Part shown: positions 45,582 to 57,200 of the stretch, one piece after another
How the letters are laid out: the number at the start of each line of letters is the position of its first letter
Numbering within the stretch: the first letter of the stretch is position 1
DNA from: Achromobacter veterisilvae
GTDB lineage: Bacteria; Pseudomonadota; Gammaproteobacteria; Burkholderiales; Burkholderiaceae_B
DNA length: 64,000 nt
NCBI RefSeq assembly: GCF_900496975.1
Contig: NZ_UFQC01000004.1
Location: forward strand, 62,001-126,000
Reading direction: 5' to 3'
The notes under the pieces: model-generated
Database searches by the model: none
What the model was told of the DNA's origin: nothing
What the model saw: only the letters and a program-made list of their open reading frames with translations
Translations under genes and position numbers: made by a program

Positions 45582-46586
45582 ATGCAAGCAAATCGACGTT
45601 CCGCCATCAAGGCGGGATTGGCCCTGGCCGTGGCGGCGGCGGGCATGGCGGGTTCGCCTTCGCACGCCGGGGACGAGGCCGCCGGCGCCTATCCCGCCAA
45701 ACAGGTGACTTTCCTGGTGCCTTATGCCGCCGGCGGCCCCACGGACCTGATAGCGCGTCAGCTCGCCTTCGGCCTGGGCAAGCTGTGGGGGCAGCCCGTG
45801 GTGGTCGAGAACCGCACCGGGGCCAGCGGCATCGTCGCCCTGACGGCCTTGGCGCGGGCGCCGTCGGACGGCTATACGCTGGGTATCATGGTGTCTCCGG
45901 TGACGGCCATCGCGCCGCTCACGCAACCCAACTTCCGCTATGACGTGACCCAGGACTTCACGGCGGTATCCGATCTGGTGGACTACGCCCTGGTCCTGCT
46001 CGCCGGCCCGCAGACCAAGGCGGCGAACCTCAAGGAACTGGTGGAATTCGCCAGGCAGAACCCGACGGCCGTGACTTACGGATCCTCGGGCCTGGGCGGC
46101 ACCAACCATCTGGCCGGCGAACTGTTCTCGCGGTCGGCCGACGCGCCCATGCTGCACGTGCCCTACAAGGGGAATGCGCCGGCGCTCAACGATGTCATGG
46201 CGGGGCAGGTCAGTTTCGTTTTCGCCCAGACCGATGCCGCCATCGGCCTTGCCAAGAGCGACAAGGTGCGCGCGCTGGGCATCACCTCGCGGGAACGCAA
46301 CTCCGCGCTGCCCGACATTCCCACCATGGAAGAAAGCGGCTTCAAGGGCGTGGATGTCGGGGGCTGGACGGGCGTGATGGGTCCGGCGAAACTGCCGCCC
46401 GCGGTGTTGAAGAAACTGGAAGACGGCATTGCCGCAGTCAAGAAGACCCCCGAATTCAAGGAAAAGATGGAGTCGCTCGGCTTTGTGATCACCGGAACCT
46501 CTTCCGCCGCCTTCACCCAGCGCGTGCGCGCGGAACGGGACTTCTGGAAAGCGAAAATCACCGAAGCGAACATCCAGCTCCAATGA
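45582..46586 (+). CDS. TctC/Bug-family periplasmic receptor
   Basis: 334-aa receptor with a signal peptide (GLALAVAAAGMAGSPSHA). Hallmark VTFLVPYAAGGPTDLIAR and VVVENRTGASG. Second of a tandem pair; its stop overlaps the start of the FMN dehydrogenase gene by four bases, so the two are translationally coupled and probably share a substrate. Confidence 0.87.
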   Translation: MQANRRSAIKAGLALAVAAAGMAGSPSHAGDEAAGAYPAKQVTFLVPYAAGGPTDLIARQLAFGLGKLWGQPVVVENRTGASGIVALTALARAPSDGYTLGIMVSPVTAIAPLTQPNFRYDVTQDFTAVSDLVDYALVLLAGPQTKAANLKELVEFARQNPTAVTYGSSGLGGTNHLAGELFSRSADAPMLHVPYKGNAPALNDVMAGQVSFVFAQTDAAIGLAKSDKVRALGITSRERNSALPDIPTMEESGFKGVDVGGWTGVMGPAKLPPAVLKKLEDGIAAVKKTPEFKEKMESLGFVITGTSSAAFTQRVRAERDFWKAKITEANIQLQ

Positions 46587-47743
46587 ATCCGGGAAAACTC
46601 TTGTCCGTGGGGGACTTCGAGCGCGCGGCCAAGTCCGTCCTGCCGCGCGCGGTTTTCGGCTACGTCAACGGCGGCACGGAAGACTGCCAGACGCTCGCCG
46701 CCAACAGGGACGCGTTCCGCTCGGTCCAGTTCCGCCCGCGCGGCCTGGTCGGGGTGGCCGATCGGACGCAGGCCGTCGAACTCTGGGGACGCCGGTACCG
46801 GCATCCCTTCGGGATTGCGCCGATGGGGGTAACGGCCATGTGCCGCCATCGCTGCGAATGGGACCTGGCCAAGGCAGCCTCGCACGCGGAAATCCCGTTC
46901 GTGCTGAGCGGCCTGTCCACGCTTGCGATGGAAACCGTGCGCAAGGCGGACGCCGATTTCTGGTACCAGGGTTACCTCCCCGGAGACAGGGAGGTCATTG
47001 AACCGCTCATGCGGCGGCTGCAAGCCAACGGCGTCAATGTCCTGGTCGTGACCATCGACACGCCCCTGGGCGCCAATCGCGAGAACAACCAGCGCAACGG
47101 CTTCACCATTCCATTCAAGTTCAGCCGCGGCCTGCTCTGGGACGGCATCTGCCACCCCCGCTGGTCAGCCAACGTGTTTGCCCGCACCCTGCTCTCCGAC
47201 CGGGAAATACCGCGTTTCCGCAACGTGGTCGCGGACGCGCGCGGCTATCGCATCACCGAGGAACCCAAGGGCGGCCTGCGCGGCGGCCGCGACCGGCTGG
47301 ACTGGTCGCACCTGGCGTGGATGCGCGAAGCCTGGCCCGGCCGCATCGTCCTCAAAGGCGTGGCCCACCCCGGCGACGCGCAGATCGCCGAACGGATGGG
47401 GCTGGATGGCGTCATCGTCTCGAACCACGGCGGGCGTCAGCTCGACGGCGCGCAGGGGTCGCTCGATGCCCTGCCCGACGTGGTGGCGGCCGTCGCGTCC
47501 ACGTTCCCCGTGATGGTCGACGGCGGCTTTCGGCGCGGCACCGACATCCTCAAGGCGCTCGCGCTCGGCGCGCGCATGGTGTTCCTGGGGCGTCCGTTTC
47601 TCTATGGCGCATCCGTCGCCGGACAAGCCGGCGTGGCGCGCGTCATCGACATTCTGGGAACCGAAATCGACCGCAACCTGGGCCTCCTGGGCTGCCGCGA
47701 CGTGGCTGAACTGGGCAGCGACTTTATCGTGTCCCGCGGTTGA
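46583..47743 (+). CDS. FMN-dependent alpha-hydroxy-acid dehydrogenase/oxidase
   Basis: 386-aa member of the lactate/mandelate dehydrogenase family. PMGVTAMCRHRCEWDLAKAA for the FMN site, the active-site HGGRQLDG histidine and arginine, and the DGGFRRGTDILKALALGA phosphate-binding end are conserved. It oxidises an L-2-hydroxy acid to a 2-oxo acid. ATG overlaps the previous stop. With the TPP decarboxylase and aldehyde dehydrogenase nearby this completes a mandelate-type sequence. A strong bidirectional terminator follows. Confidence 0.87.
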   Translation: MNPGKLLSVGDFERAAKSVLPRAVFGYVNGGTEDCQTLAANRDAFRSVQFRPRGLVGVADRTQAVELWGRRYRHPFGIAPMGVTAMCRHRCEWDLAKAASHAEIPFVLSGLSTLAMETVRKADADFWYQGYLPGDREVIEPLMRRLQANGVNVLVVTIDTPLGANRENNQRNGFTIPFKFSRGLLWDGICHPRWSANVFARTLLSDREIPRFRNVVADARGYRITEEPKGGLRGGRDRLDWSHLAWMREAWPGRIVLKGVAHPGDAQIAERMGLDGVIVSNHGGRQLDGAQGSLDALPDVVAAVASTFPVMVDGGFRRGTDILKALALGARMVFLGRPFLYGASVAGQAGVARVIDILGTEIDRNLGLLGCRDVAELGSDFIVSRG

Positions 47744-47772
47744 CGGCGGCCGGCCCGCCTTGCCCGCGAACG

Positions 47773-47813
47773 AAAAAAAAGCCCGTAAGAACCTTGGTTC
47801 TTACGGGCTTTCC
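47773..47813. terminator. bidirectional rho-independent terminator
   Basis: A 16-bp perfect stem (47778-47793 with 47796-47811) with a TT loop, As before and Ts after, separates the + strand FMN dehydrogenase from the convergent autotransporter. Works for both strands; the - side has eight Ts. Confidence 0.88.
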
Positions 47814-47871
47814 GCATATCCGCCACGGCGAAGCGCCCCGGTTTCAGGCCGGAACGCTTCCCCAGCCGGCG

Positions 47872-50800
47872 CTAGAAGCGCGTCTGCAGATACAGCGAAG
47901 CCGCATGGCTGCTCAGGCCGGAGCCGAACTGGCCGCCATAGCCGACACCGAAGGACGTGGCTTCGCCGGCCTTGACTTCGGCGGCCAACTCCAGGGCCGC
48001 GCTATCGCGGGCCAAGGGCACGCCGCTGATGTGGAAATTGCTGCCCTGCCCCTGGATGAACGCCAGGCTCCTGCGCTGATCCACATCGCCATCGGCGTGC
48101 ACCCAGGCCAGGCTTCCCCGCAGCGCGGCGGGCTGCTTGAATAGCGTGAAGGACGTCGCCCCCCGCACGCCCAGGCTGCTGGTGAGGACCCCATCCCGCT
48201 GGCTCTCGCCCTTCAATGCGCCCGACCCGCCGCTTTCCTGGAAGGCGCCGGCGCGCTGCGAAGTCCAGGCGAGCTGCGCGTAGGGTCCGACGCGGGTGTC
48301 GTCATTGACGTGCACGTCATAGCCGAGCTCCGAGAACAATTGCATGCTGTTCACGCTGTAATCGGCCTTCAGGGACTGGCCGCCGGCCAGGTCGATATGG
48401 CGCGTCGAATCCACTTTGTGGTGGGTGTACGCGGCCCCCACGCGCAGATTCATGCTGTTTCCGCCCAGATTCCAGCGCTTGCCGCCATAGAGCGCCGCGG
48501 TATAGCTTTCGGTGTTGGCGTGGGAAGAGCGGTCGTCCACGGTGGTCTTGCCGTCGACATAGCCCAGCGCCCCGCCGACGCGCCAGCCGTCGGAGATCTC
48601 GACGTCGCCGCCGACCAACAATCCGCCCTGGCGCGTCTTGGCCGACGCGGCCCCGGCTCCGTCGGCACCAAGCCGGTATTCGCCGCCCAGCACCTGGGCC
48701 CACAACGGCGACCCCTGCACGGGCGAGGCGCCGGCCCGTCCCAGGACTGCGCGCTGCACCAGGCTGGTCGACTGCAACAGCGCGGACTGCGTGCTGGCGT
48801 GGATCTCGCCGCTGAGCTGGTTCAGCGCGCTGGCGGGGCTCGAGGACACAAACGCGGCATCGGCGGCGCTGTTCATGCCGGCGACCGACAGCGCGCCATC
48901 CAGGGTATGGCTTTGATTCGAGGTCAGGCCCTGGCGCACGGCGGCGACCTTGGACTGATCGACCGAAAGGCTGACGAAGACATCCTTGCTGCCGTACTTG
49001 ACGGGATCCAGGCGGACCAGCGTATTGGCGAAGCTGCTGTCCAGCCCGCTGCTGGCGAACGTGCCGACGACATTTCCGCCTACCGTCTGCAGAATCCGGT
49101 AGTCGTGACCCAGGCGGTAGCCGCCGTTCCCGTTTTCCTGGGCGACGATCAGGTTCGTCGCGGAGATATCGACGTTGCCGGTGGAAGCCCTGATCAGGTC
49201 GGAAGCGCCCGCCGCGTTGACTTCGGCCTTGTAGGTGGTGCCGAAATTGCTGATGGAGCCGTAGGTCTGCACGCCGATCGAGTTGCCCGGGCTGAGGGTC
49301 GCGCCGGCGGCATTGACGTCTCCGCGGACATTCAGGTTGCCGCCAAGAACGGACCCGCTGGAAGCGGTCACATTGCCCTGGACGACGATGGGAGCCCCGA
49401 CGGATCCGCCCGCCAGCGTGGCGCTGTTGCTCAACGCCACGTCGCCGCCGATGGAACTTCCCTGCGTCTTGCTGAAGAGGAAGTTCGAACCATCGCCGCT
49501 CACGCCGCCCGCGATCTGTGCCGTCCCCTGGAATACAAAGGCGGCGCCGGTGCTGCCCGAGACGGACTGCCCGATCACCAACGGCCCCTGGAACGTCATC
49601 TGCGCGCCGCCGGAAGCGGCCACGTTGGATTGCAGCGTCGTCGGGCCGGAGAAGCTCATGGTGGCGCCGGTATTCACGACATTGCCCGCCACCGAGGTAT
49701 TGCCGTGGAAGACGGCCTGCCCGCCTTCAGCCACGGACACGCCGCCGCCGATGGTCGCGCCGTTATTGAACACGATCGTGGCGTTCTGCGCGCCCGACAC
49801 GTTGCCGCTGATCGGCGCTCCGCCATTATCGACGAACTGCCCGCCGGCTTCCGTGGTCGCGTCATTGATGCCGCGCACCAGGCCGCTCCAGTTGGCCCCG
49901 GCCTCGACCGTGAAATTGGTGGTGCCGGCGCGGCTGCCCGACTCCGACAGGCCGTCCAGGTCCACGACGTCGCCATAGGCCGACGAGCCGGCGGACAACG
50001 TCAGATTCACGATGCCGTCCATGCCGGCTTCGTTGCGGTTCACCTGCAGCAGGACGCCATTGTTGCGCGTCGCGTCCGTACCGCTGCCCAGGACGATCTG
50101 CTGTACCTGCTCGGCCGAATTCAGATTGGACACCAGCGACGCGCCGGCCGACTCCAATCGTGTGTTGACCAGGTTGACCGTGCCACTGTCGTTGATGACG
50201 ATGCCGTCGCCCTTTTTCGAGATCAGCGTCGAATTCTGCGCCTGGAAGCTGCTCCCGTAATTGACCTCGGCGGCGACGGCGCGGTCTCCCTTGACCGTCA
50301 CCGAACTGTCATAGAGTTCCACCGTGCCGGAGGTGAGGCTGTCGCCCACCGCGCCGCCGACCTTCGCGCCGACGCTATCGGCGCCATGCGTGACCAGCGT
50401 CATGTTGCGCGCGCTGATCGTGCCGTTCCCCACGCCCTGCGTCCCGCCCACGGCCACCAGCCCGTTGGCCGTCTCGTAGGGGCTGTTCGCGTTGGGATTG
50501 CCGGCCACATCGATATTGGCGCCGTTCAGCGTGACCAGGCCGCCCTGGTAGGCCCAGATCGCATCGCCGACGCTGCCCGAGGTGCGCACGACGACATTGG
50601 ACGCGTCCACCGTGGAACCCGCGCCGCTTGCGTACAGGCCGTAGGCCATGAAGCCATTGGTCTGCACGCTCGCGTCCTGCAGCGTGATCTCGCCGCCATT
50701 GGTGGCGTAGGCGCCGTAGGCGCGCTGGCCTTGCGTGGAGATCGCCGTGCCATTGGCCACACTGATCGTCGACCCCGCGCCATCCGCCGTCAGCGCGTAG

Positions 50801-52128
50801 GCTCGCGAGCCGTCGCCGTCCTGCGCATCGCGGCCTTTGGTATTGGCCGTACTGATACTGCCGCCGCTGATGGCGATGCTGCCGCCCGCCTGGGCGCGCG
50901 CCCCGTAACCGTAGAGCCCGTTGGTCTCGACCGATACGCCGGTCGCCGCGATCGACGAGTTCAGGCCGTCGGCGAGCATGCCGTACGCCTGGTTGCCGTT
51001 GACGACGAAGGTGTCGCCATTCAGGGTGAGGCTGCCGCCGTTCTGCGCCGTGGCGCCGTGCGCGTTCGCGCCCTGCGTCGTGATCGAAGAGCCGGTGCTG
51101 TCGACCGTGCTGCCGTAGGCGGACGCCAGGCCCGACGCGTAATCGCCTTGCGTCGCGATCGACACCGACTGCAGCGTGATCTCGCCTGCCGTGGGTTCGG
51201 AGGAGTCGCCCGCCACCACTCCCGCGGCGCCCGCGCCCGTGGTCGAAATCGTCGTGTTCTGCAGCGATACCTGGCCGGCGCCCAGACTGCCACCGTACGC
51301 CCGGATCCCGGCGGCCCCCACGCCTTCCGTCTGGATATCGCCCCCCAGGTAAGAGAGGGTCGCGCCGTTGAAGACTTCCGCCCCGAAACTGCCGGCGCCG
51401 TGCGTCGTAATGGAGGTGTCCTGGGCCTCGACCGCGGCGCCCTTGTTGGCCGCCTGGATCCCGACGGCGTAGCTGTCGCCCAGCGTTTCCACCGAGACCC
51501 CGTCCAGCGTGATGCGGGTCAGTTGCTCCGGGTCGTTGGGCGTGCGGTAAGCCACGATGGCATGGCCGAAATGGTTGCCCGTGGTGACCTGCACGCCAAC
51601 CGCGTCGATGGACCCGCCGTCGTTGGCCTGCAGGCCGACGGTGCGCTTGCTGCCCTCCACCGATACGGTTCCGCCATTCAACCTGACGTTGCCGCCGCCG
51701 GAAGCGCCCACGCCGGCGGTGAACGCGTGCGCGTAATCCGTCCCGTTATTGGTCGAGTACGCCGAGACCGAAATCGTGGCGTTGTTCAACGTCGCGGAAG
51801 CACCCGCGCCCGTGGCCAACACGGCCCGGCCGTTCTGCCCGGTCGGGCTGTCCAGGTTGTTGGTGATCATCAGGTTATCCAGCACCGCCTGGCCGCCGGC
51901 GCTGATCTTCAGCAGGTCGTACGCCCCGCCGGAAATGATGCTGGAATCGCCCGTCAGCACGCCCCCCGCCACGACATTCAACGCGCCGTTGACGGTTTGC
52001 GAGCTGATGTCCTGGGCGCTGTCCACCGTGGTCTGCCCGCTCGTTTCCGATGCGTAGCCGAACGCCCCCGTCAGCGCGACGACCAAGGCCGTCCGCTGCA
52101 TGCGTCTTGACTGAAGTCTTGATTTCAC
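47872..52128 (-). CDS. autotransporter (type Va), pertactin-like passenger
   Basis: 1418-aa type V secretion protein. A signal peptide (RRMQRTALVVALTGAFGYASETSGQ region) is followed by a beta-helical passenger of about 1100 residues with many short Gly/Thr/Ser repeats of the form GATLNN/GGSIDA/TTGAG, then a junction with PGNSIGVQTYGSI, and a C-terminal 12-strand beta-barrel of about 280 residues (from PLWAQVLGGEYR) ending in Phe (LYLQTRF). It probably exposes an adhesin or other surface factor. GTG 52128 with GGAG six bases upstream is preferred over ATG 52140. TTGTGTT motifs lie upstream. Confidence 0.87.
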   Translation of the reverse strand: MKSRLQSRRMQRTALVVALTGAFGYASETSGQTTVDSAQDISSQTVNGALNVVAGGVLTGDSSIISGGAYDLLKISAGGQAVLDNLMITNNLDSPTGQNGRAVLATGAGASATLNNATISVSAYSTNNGTDYAHAFTAGVGASGGGNVRLNGGTVSVEGSKRTVGLQANDGGSIDAVGVQVTTGNHFGHAIVAYRTPNDPEQLTRITLDGVSVETLGDSYAVGIQAANKGAAVEAQDTSITTHGAGSFGAEVFNGATLSYLGGDIQTEGVGAAGIRAYGGSLGAGQVSLQNTTISTTGAGAAGVVAGDSSEPTAGEITLQSVSIATQGDYASGLASAYGSTVDSTGSSITTQGANAHGATAQNGGSLTLNGDTFVVNGNQAYGMLADGLNSSIAATGVSVETNGLYGYGARAQAGGSIAISGGSISTANTKGRDAQDGDGSRAYALTADGAGSTISVANGTAISTQGQRAYGAYATNGGEITLQDASVQTNGFMAYGLYASGAGSTVDASNVVVRTSGSVGDAIWAYQGGLVTLNGANIDVAGNPNANSPYETANGLVAVGGTQGVGNGTISARNMTLVTHGADSVGAKVGGAVGDSLTSGTVELYDSSVTVKGDRAVAAEVNYGSSFQAQNSTLISKKGDGIVINDSGTVNLVNTRLESAGASLVSNLNSAEQVQQIVLGSGTDATRNNGVLLQVNRNEAGMDGIVNLTLSAGSSAYGDVVDLDGLSESGSRAGTTNFTVEAGANWSGLVRGINDATTEAGGQFVDNGGAPISGNVSGAQNATIVFNNGATIGGGVSVAEGGQAVFHGNTSVAGNVVNTGATMSFSGPTTLQSNVAASGGAQMTFQGPLVIGQSVSGSTGAAFVFQGTAQIAGGVSGDGSNFLFSKTQGSSIGGDVALSNSATLAGGSVGAPIVVQGNVTASSGSVLGGNLNVRGDVNAAGATLSPGNSIGVQTYGSISNFGTTYKAEVNAAGASDLIRASTGNVDISATNLIVAQENGNGGYRLGHDYRILQTVGGNVVGTFASSGLDSSFANTLVRLDPVKYGSKDVFVSLSVDQSKVAAVRQGLTSNQSHTLDGALSVAGMNSAADAAFVSSSPASALNQLSGEIHASTQSALLQSTSLVQRAVLGRAGASPVQGSPLWAQVLGGEYRLGADGAGAASAKTRQGGLLVGGDVEISDGWRVGGALGYVDGKTTVDDRSSHANTESYTAALYGGKRWNLGGNSMNLRVGAAYTHHKVDSTRHIDLAGGQSLKADYSVNSMQLFSELGYDVHVNDDTRVGPYAQLAWTSQRAGAFQESGGSGALKGESQRDGVLTSSLGVRGATSFTLFKQPAALRGSLAWVHADGDVDQRRSLAFIQGQGSNFHISGVPLARDSAALELAAEVKAGEATSFGVGYGGQFGSGLSSHAASLYLQTRF

Positions 52129-52244
52129 CGTTTTCTCCATTGATGCGCTTGGGCCGGGAACTGTTCGCCGGACACCGTGCTGAAAGCCTTGCCGGCCGCG
52201 TCCCCACGCGATGCCGGGTGACCACCTGATGTCAGGTGCAACGA

Positions 52245-52277
52245 AACTTGTGTTTGAATACAAATCACAAATGTGTT
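52245..52277. promoter_or_regulatory. TTGTGTT/CACNNNTGTG motifs upstream of autotransporter 1
   Basis: AACTTGTGTTT at 52245-52255 and CACAAATGTG at 52266-52275 lie about 120-150 bases before the autotransporter start and after the MreB stop. They resemble sites upstream of the second autotransporter and the regulator; candidate regulator binding region. Confidence 0.5.
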
Positions 52278-52317
52278 ACTTCGGGACGTGCGCGGACAAC
52301 AACCGTGCCGCGCCCGG

Positions 52318-53370
<1,053 letters not shown>

Positions 53371-53373
53371 TCA

Positions 53374-54213
53374 CTAGCGGGCGAGGCCAGGCAGATGCAG
53401 CACATTCGGGTAGAGCGCGGTCAGCGTCAGCATGTCCGAAACGAACGCCATCTCCATCAGGATGAGCAAGAGCGGAATGACGTAGTTGGACAATACGGAG
53501 ATGCCGAGCCCCACCCGCAAGGCCAGGCGCTTGCCCGGCCACATCGGGAAATACTCTTTCATCTCGAGCTGCGCCTGGAGATAATCCGAGCGCGAGTGCG
53601 CCTCCTTGCCGGAGGTCAGCGCGGCATATTCCTGGTGATACTCTTCCAGCCGCACTTCCGAACCCCCCGCCATGTACCGGGTCAGGCGACGGCTCAGGTC
53701 CTTGAGGGAATCGCCCTCCTGATTGAGCTTGTCGGCCCGCAGTTCGAAGCCGGCCTTGCCCGCGATCACGGTGAACACCAGGATACCGACGGCCAGCAGG
53801 ACCTGGACCATCGCCATCACGGCGGGACTGAAGCCCAGCGTAATGGGGGAGTTCTGGAGCAGCGGAATGATCATCAGCCCCACCGCGAACATCATCGAGG
53901 TGAAAAGCCGGAATCGATAGGAACGTCGCAGGCGGACGGACGCGTTGTAGCGGCACTTCTGGGAAATGCGCATGCGCAGCAACAGCGTCTCCGCCTCCGT
54001 GCGCGGCCGTATAAGCTCATTGATCGGCGTTAGCACGTCTTCTTGCATGGAGGTGATGTCGGCGGTGTCTTTCATGGATCCGAATCGTCGTGGTTTGGGA
54101 ATGCCTGACTTCCTGAATGCATCGGAAGCTTCGAAAAAATCCGCCAGACCCGACACATTGGCGGGCCTGACATTGTCGGAAGCGAACAAGCGACCAAGGC
54201 GAGGAATCTGCAT
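53374..54213 (-). CDS. SLATT-domain-like multi-pass membrane protein
   Basis: 279-aa protein with a charged N-terminal region, two close membrane helices (about 103-121 and 130-151), a helical linker with KAGFELRADKLNQEGDSLKDL, an EAHSRSDY motif (204-211) and a third membrane segment (about 232-258). The paired helices plus HS.SDY motif resemble the SLATT family (2TM effectors associated with SMODS/SLOG), whose members are predicted pore-formers in conflict systems. No nucleotide cyclase or SLOG gene is present. ATG 54213 has no clear ribosome site; ATG 54075 is possible (233 aa). It shares a transcript with MreB. Confidence 0.6.
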   Translation of the reverse strand: MQIPRLGRLFASDNVRPANVSGLADFFEASDAFRKSGIPKPRRFGSMKDTADITSMQEDVLTPINELIRPRTEAETLLLRMRISQKCRYNASVRLRRSYRFRLFTSMMFAVGLMIIPLLQNSPITLGFSPAVMAMVQVLLAVGILVFTVIAGKAGFELRADKLNQEGDSLKDLSRRLTRYMAGGSEVRLEEYHQEYAALTSGKEAHSRSDYLQAQLEMKEYFPMWPGKRLALRVGLGISVLSNYVIPLLLILMEMAFVSDMLTLTALYPNVLHLPGLAR

Positions 54214-54287
54214 TCGTTTCGCGGGGTGGTTACTGGCCGGAGAGACTCAACGTCCCTCCGGCGATTGCTTTGAATGACGACTGCCGA

Positions 54288-57200
54288 TCAGAAGCGGACT
54301 TTCATGAACAGCGAACCGGCATTGTCGGTATTGCCGCTGCCGAACTGGCCGTCATAGCTCAGCCCCAGGGCAAAGTTCTTGTCCAGGCCGACTTCACCGC
54401 TCAGCCCTACGACCGCGGCGTTCTTGGCTATCGGCGAACCGTAGACCGAAAACGCGCTGCCGCCGCCCTGAACGAACGACATCGAACGCGAGGGATCGCG
54501 GTCGCCCGTGGCATGGCGCCAGCCCACATGGCCTCGCAGCGTGAACGGATTGGTCTTCCCGGGGTAGACCAGCGCCGTGCGCAGACCCAAGGTGTAGGTG
54601 CCGAGGTCCTCGCGCGACGAGCCCGCCTTCAACGCGGCGTCTCCGCCCGACTCGTCAAAGCCGCGCAGGCGCTGTTTGAACCAGGCGACGTTCACATACG
54701 GCTCAACCGAATAGTTGTCGCCCAGCGCAATCGCATAGCCCAGATCGCCGAAGAGCTGCCAGGTCGATCCGTTGTAGTCGGCGTCCAGGTCCTGCGAACC
54801 GGCCAGGTCGACCGTACGGCTGGTGTCGATGTTGTGCCGCGTGTAGCCGCCGCCGACCAGCAGTTTCAGGCTGCCCGGGCCGGCCTTCCAGGCGTTGCCG
54901 CCATACAGCATCATCGTGTAGTTGTTGACGCTGCCGTCCGAGTTGCGGTCGTTGAGCTTGAAATCGCCGCTGCTGACGCCAGCCGCGGCGCCGAGACGCC
55001 AGCCGCCGCCGATGGCCGCGTCGCCGCCCACCAGCAGCCGGGTGGTCGAATAGCGCGTGGATGCGGCATTGCCGTCATCGTTCGTCGTCATTCCCGCCGC
55101 ATTGAAACTCGCCCACAAGGGATAGGCGCCGCTGACCGGCATGGCATCCGGCGATGCCGCGTCGGTCGAGGCGGTCGGCTGGCCGGGCAGCATCTGCGCG
55201 CCCAGGTTTGCGCGCATCTGGCCCTGCATCGCCGCGCTGGTCGACAGCATGTCGTTAAAGAGAATGGACCGCACGCTCGCGTGGACTTCACCCGAAAGCT
55301 GGTCGAACGCGTTCCTGGGGTTGGCCGAGAAGAAGGCCTCGTCCACGCTCGCGTTGGAGCCGGCCAGCGTTGCCGAACCCAAGGCCGCCCCGCGTTGGTT
55401 GCGCGAGAAGCCGTAGTTCTTGATGGCCCCGGTGTCCGGCGCCATGCGGACGGCCACCGATTGCGGCGCATAGATCGTGCTCAGCGCAAGCAAGGGATAG
55501 GCCTGTCCGTCCCAGGACGTAGCCGTGAATTTCCCCTGCACGCCCGACGCCGCGGTGAGCACCGTGTAGTCGTGATTGAGAAGGACGCGGCCCACGCCGT
55601 TCTCGGGTTTGACCACCAGGCTGGCCTTGCTGATGTCCGCGCCGCCGCTGCCGGTGACTTCCACCAGGTCGGATTGGCCTTGGGCGTTGATTTCCGCCTG
55701 ATAGACCGAGCCGGCCTGCCAATCGATGGCGTTCGTCGTGATCGCGCCGACGGAGTTGCCCGGGCGGATGATGGCGCCATTGCGGCCCGTCAAGGTGCCG
55801 CCGATCTTCCAGTTTCCGCCCAGGGTCGCGTTGTCCACGACAACGTCGCCGCTGGCCGAGATCCGGTTATCGACCGTGCCGCCGCTCGAGACGGCATGAT
55901 TGTCGATCAACAGCGAGCCAAGCGTGCTGCCGTCGGCGAAATGCAGGGTCTGATTGCCTCCCTCGGTCACGACTTCCCGCACGCCTTGCATGAGGCCGTC
56001 ATACGAAGCCAATGCGCCCAGACGCACGTACGTGCCGCCGTCTCCGACCAGGTCCTGCTGAATGTCGACGATATTGCCCTTGGTGACCGAACCGTCCTTG
56101 AGATCCAGGTTCACCCGGCCATCCCGGCCTTCCTCGCTGCGCTCCACCTGCAGCAGCGTGCCGTTGTTCTGCACCAGCGTGGCGCCGCTGTCGATCGAGA
56201 TGTTCTGGCGCTGCCCAGCGGTATCCAGGCGCGACGTCAGGCTGGCGCCGGTGGATCGCACGACGGAGTTCGCGATGCTCAGATTCGCCGAATTCTCCAG
56301 CACGATGCCCGACGCGTTCTCGCCGGTCGCGCTCAGTGTGCTTCCGGAGATCTCGAGCGACGACACCGCCCTGTGGTGCCGGCTGACGACCGAGCCCACG
56401 CGGGCGGCTGCCGCGCCCGCGCCCGACGCGCTGACACGGCTGTCGGCCAGGCCGACCTGGCCGCCATCTTGCACCGACAGGCCCGAGGCTTGCTCGCCGG
56501 TCGTCGTGATGGTCGATCCCTCGATCAGCGCGACGCTCTTCCTTCCTTGCACCAGCACGGCGTCGCTGCGGTCGCCCGAAGTCGACACCGTGGCGCCGGA
56601 CACCCAGGCCCCGGCTTCGTTGCGGTCGCGATCATGGCCACGGCGGCCGCGGCGGTCGTCGTTGTCCCGGGTGGTCCGCACGATCAAGGCGTTCGCGTCG
56701 TTGCCCGTCGCGTCGAGGGTCACGTCCTTCAGAAGCGCCAGGCTATTCTCGACCTTCACCGCCGCGCCGCCGTCGCCCAGCGCCGTGACCTGGCCGCCCA
56801 GCACCGCGGCGGTCGCCCCGCCGGAGACCGCGATGCCAACCCCGGGGGCCGGATCGCTGCGCCTTGTATAAATCTGCGTGTCGGTGCCGGCCTGCACCGT
56901 GGTGTTGATGGCCAGCAGGGAGCTGTCCCGGCCGTCGACGCTGATGCCGATGGCATCGGCCGACACCGTCGACCCCAGCAGGGCCGCCCCGGCGCCCTTG
57001 CTGATGGCCACCCCTTGGCTGTCCTGTCCGGTCGCCGCGATGTCGGTGTCGACCGTCCAGACCGAACTGCCCTTGCCGGAAACGTTTATGCCGCGCGCAT
57101 CATCGCCTTGCGCCTGCACGTCGCCGCCCAGGACGAGGGCCTTGCCGCCCTTCGTGACATTCAATCCAATAGGGGATTCGGGCTGGTAGCGGCCCCGGCC

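Noticed and set aside
48310-52110. A 1266-codon + strand open frame antisense to autotransporter 1
   Set aside because: It mirrors the codon bias of the real gene in a GC-rich genome, has low-complexity Arg/Gly/Ala composition and no domain.
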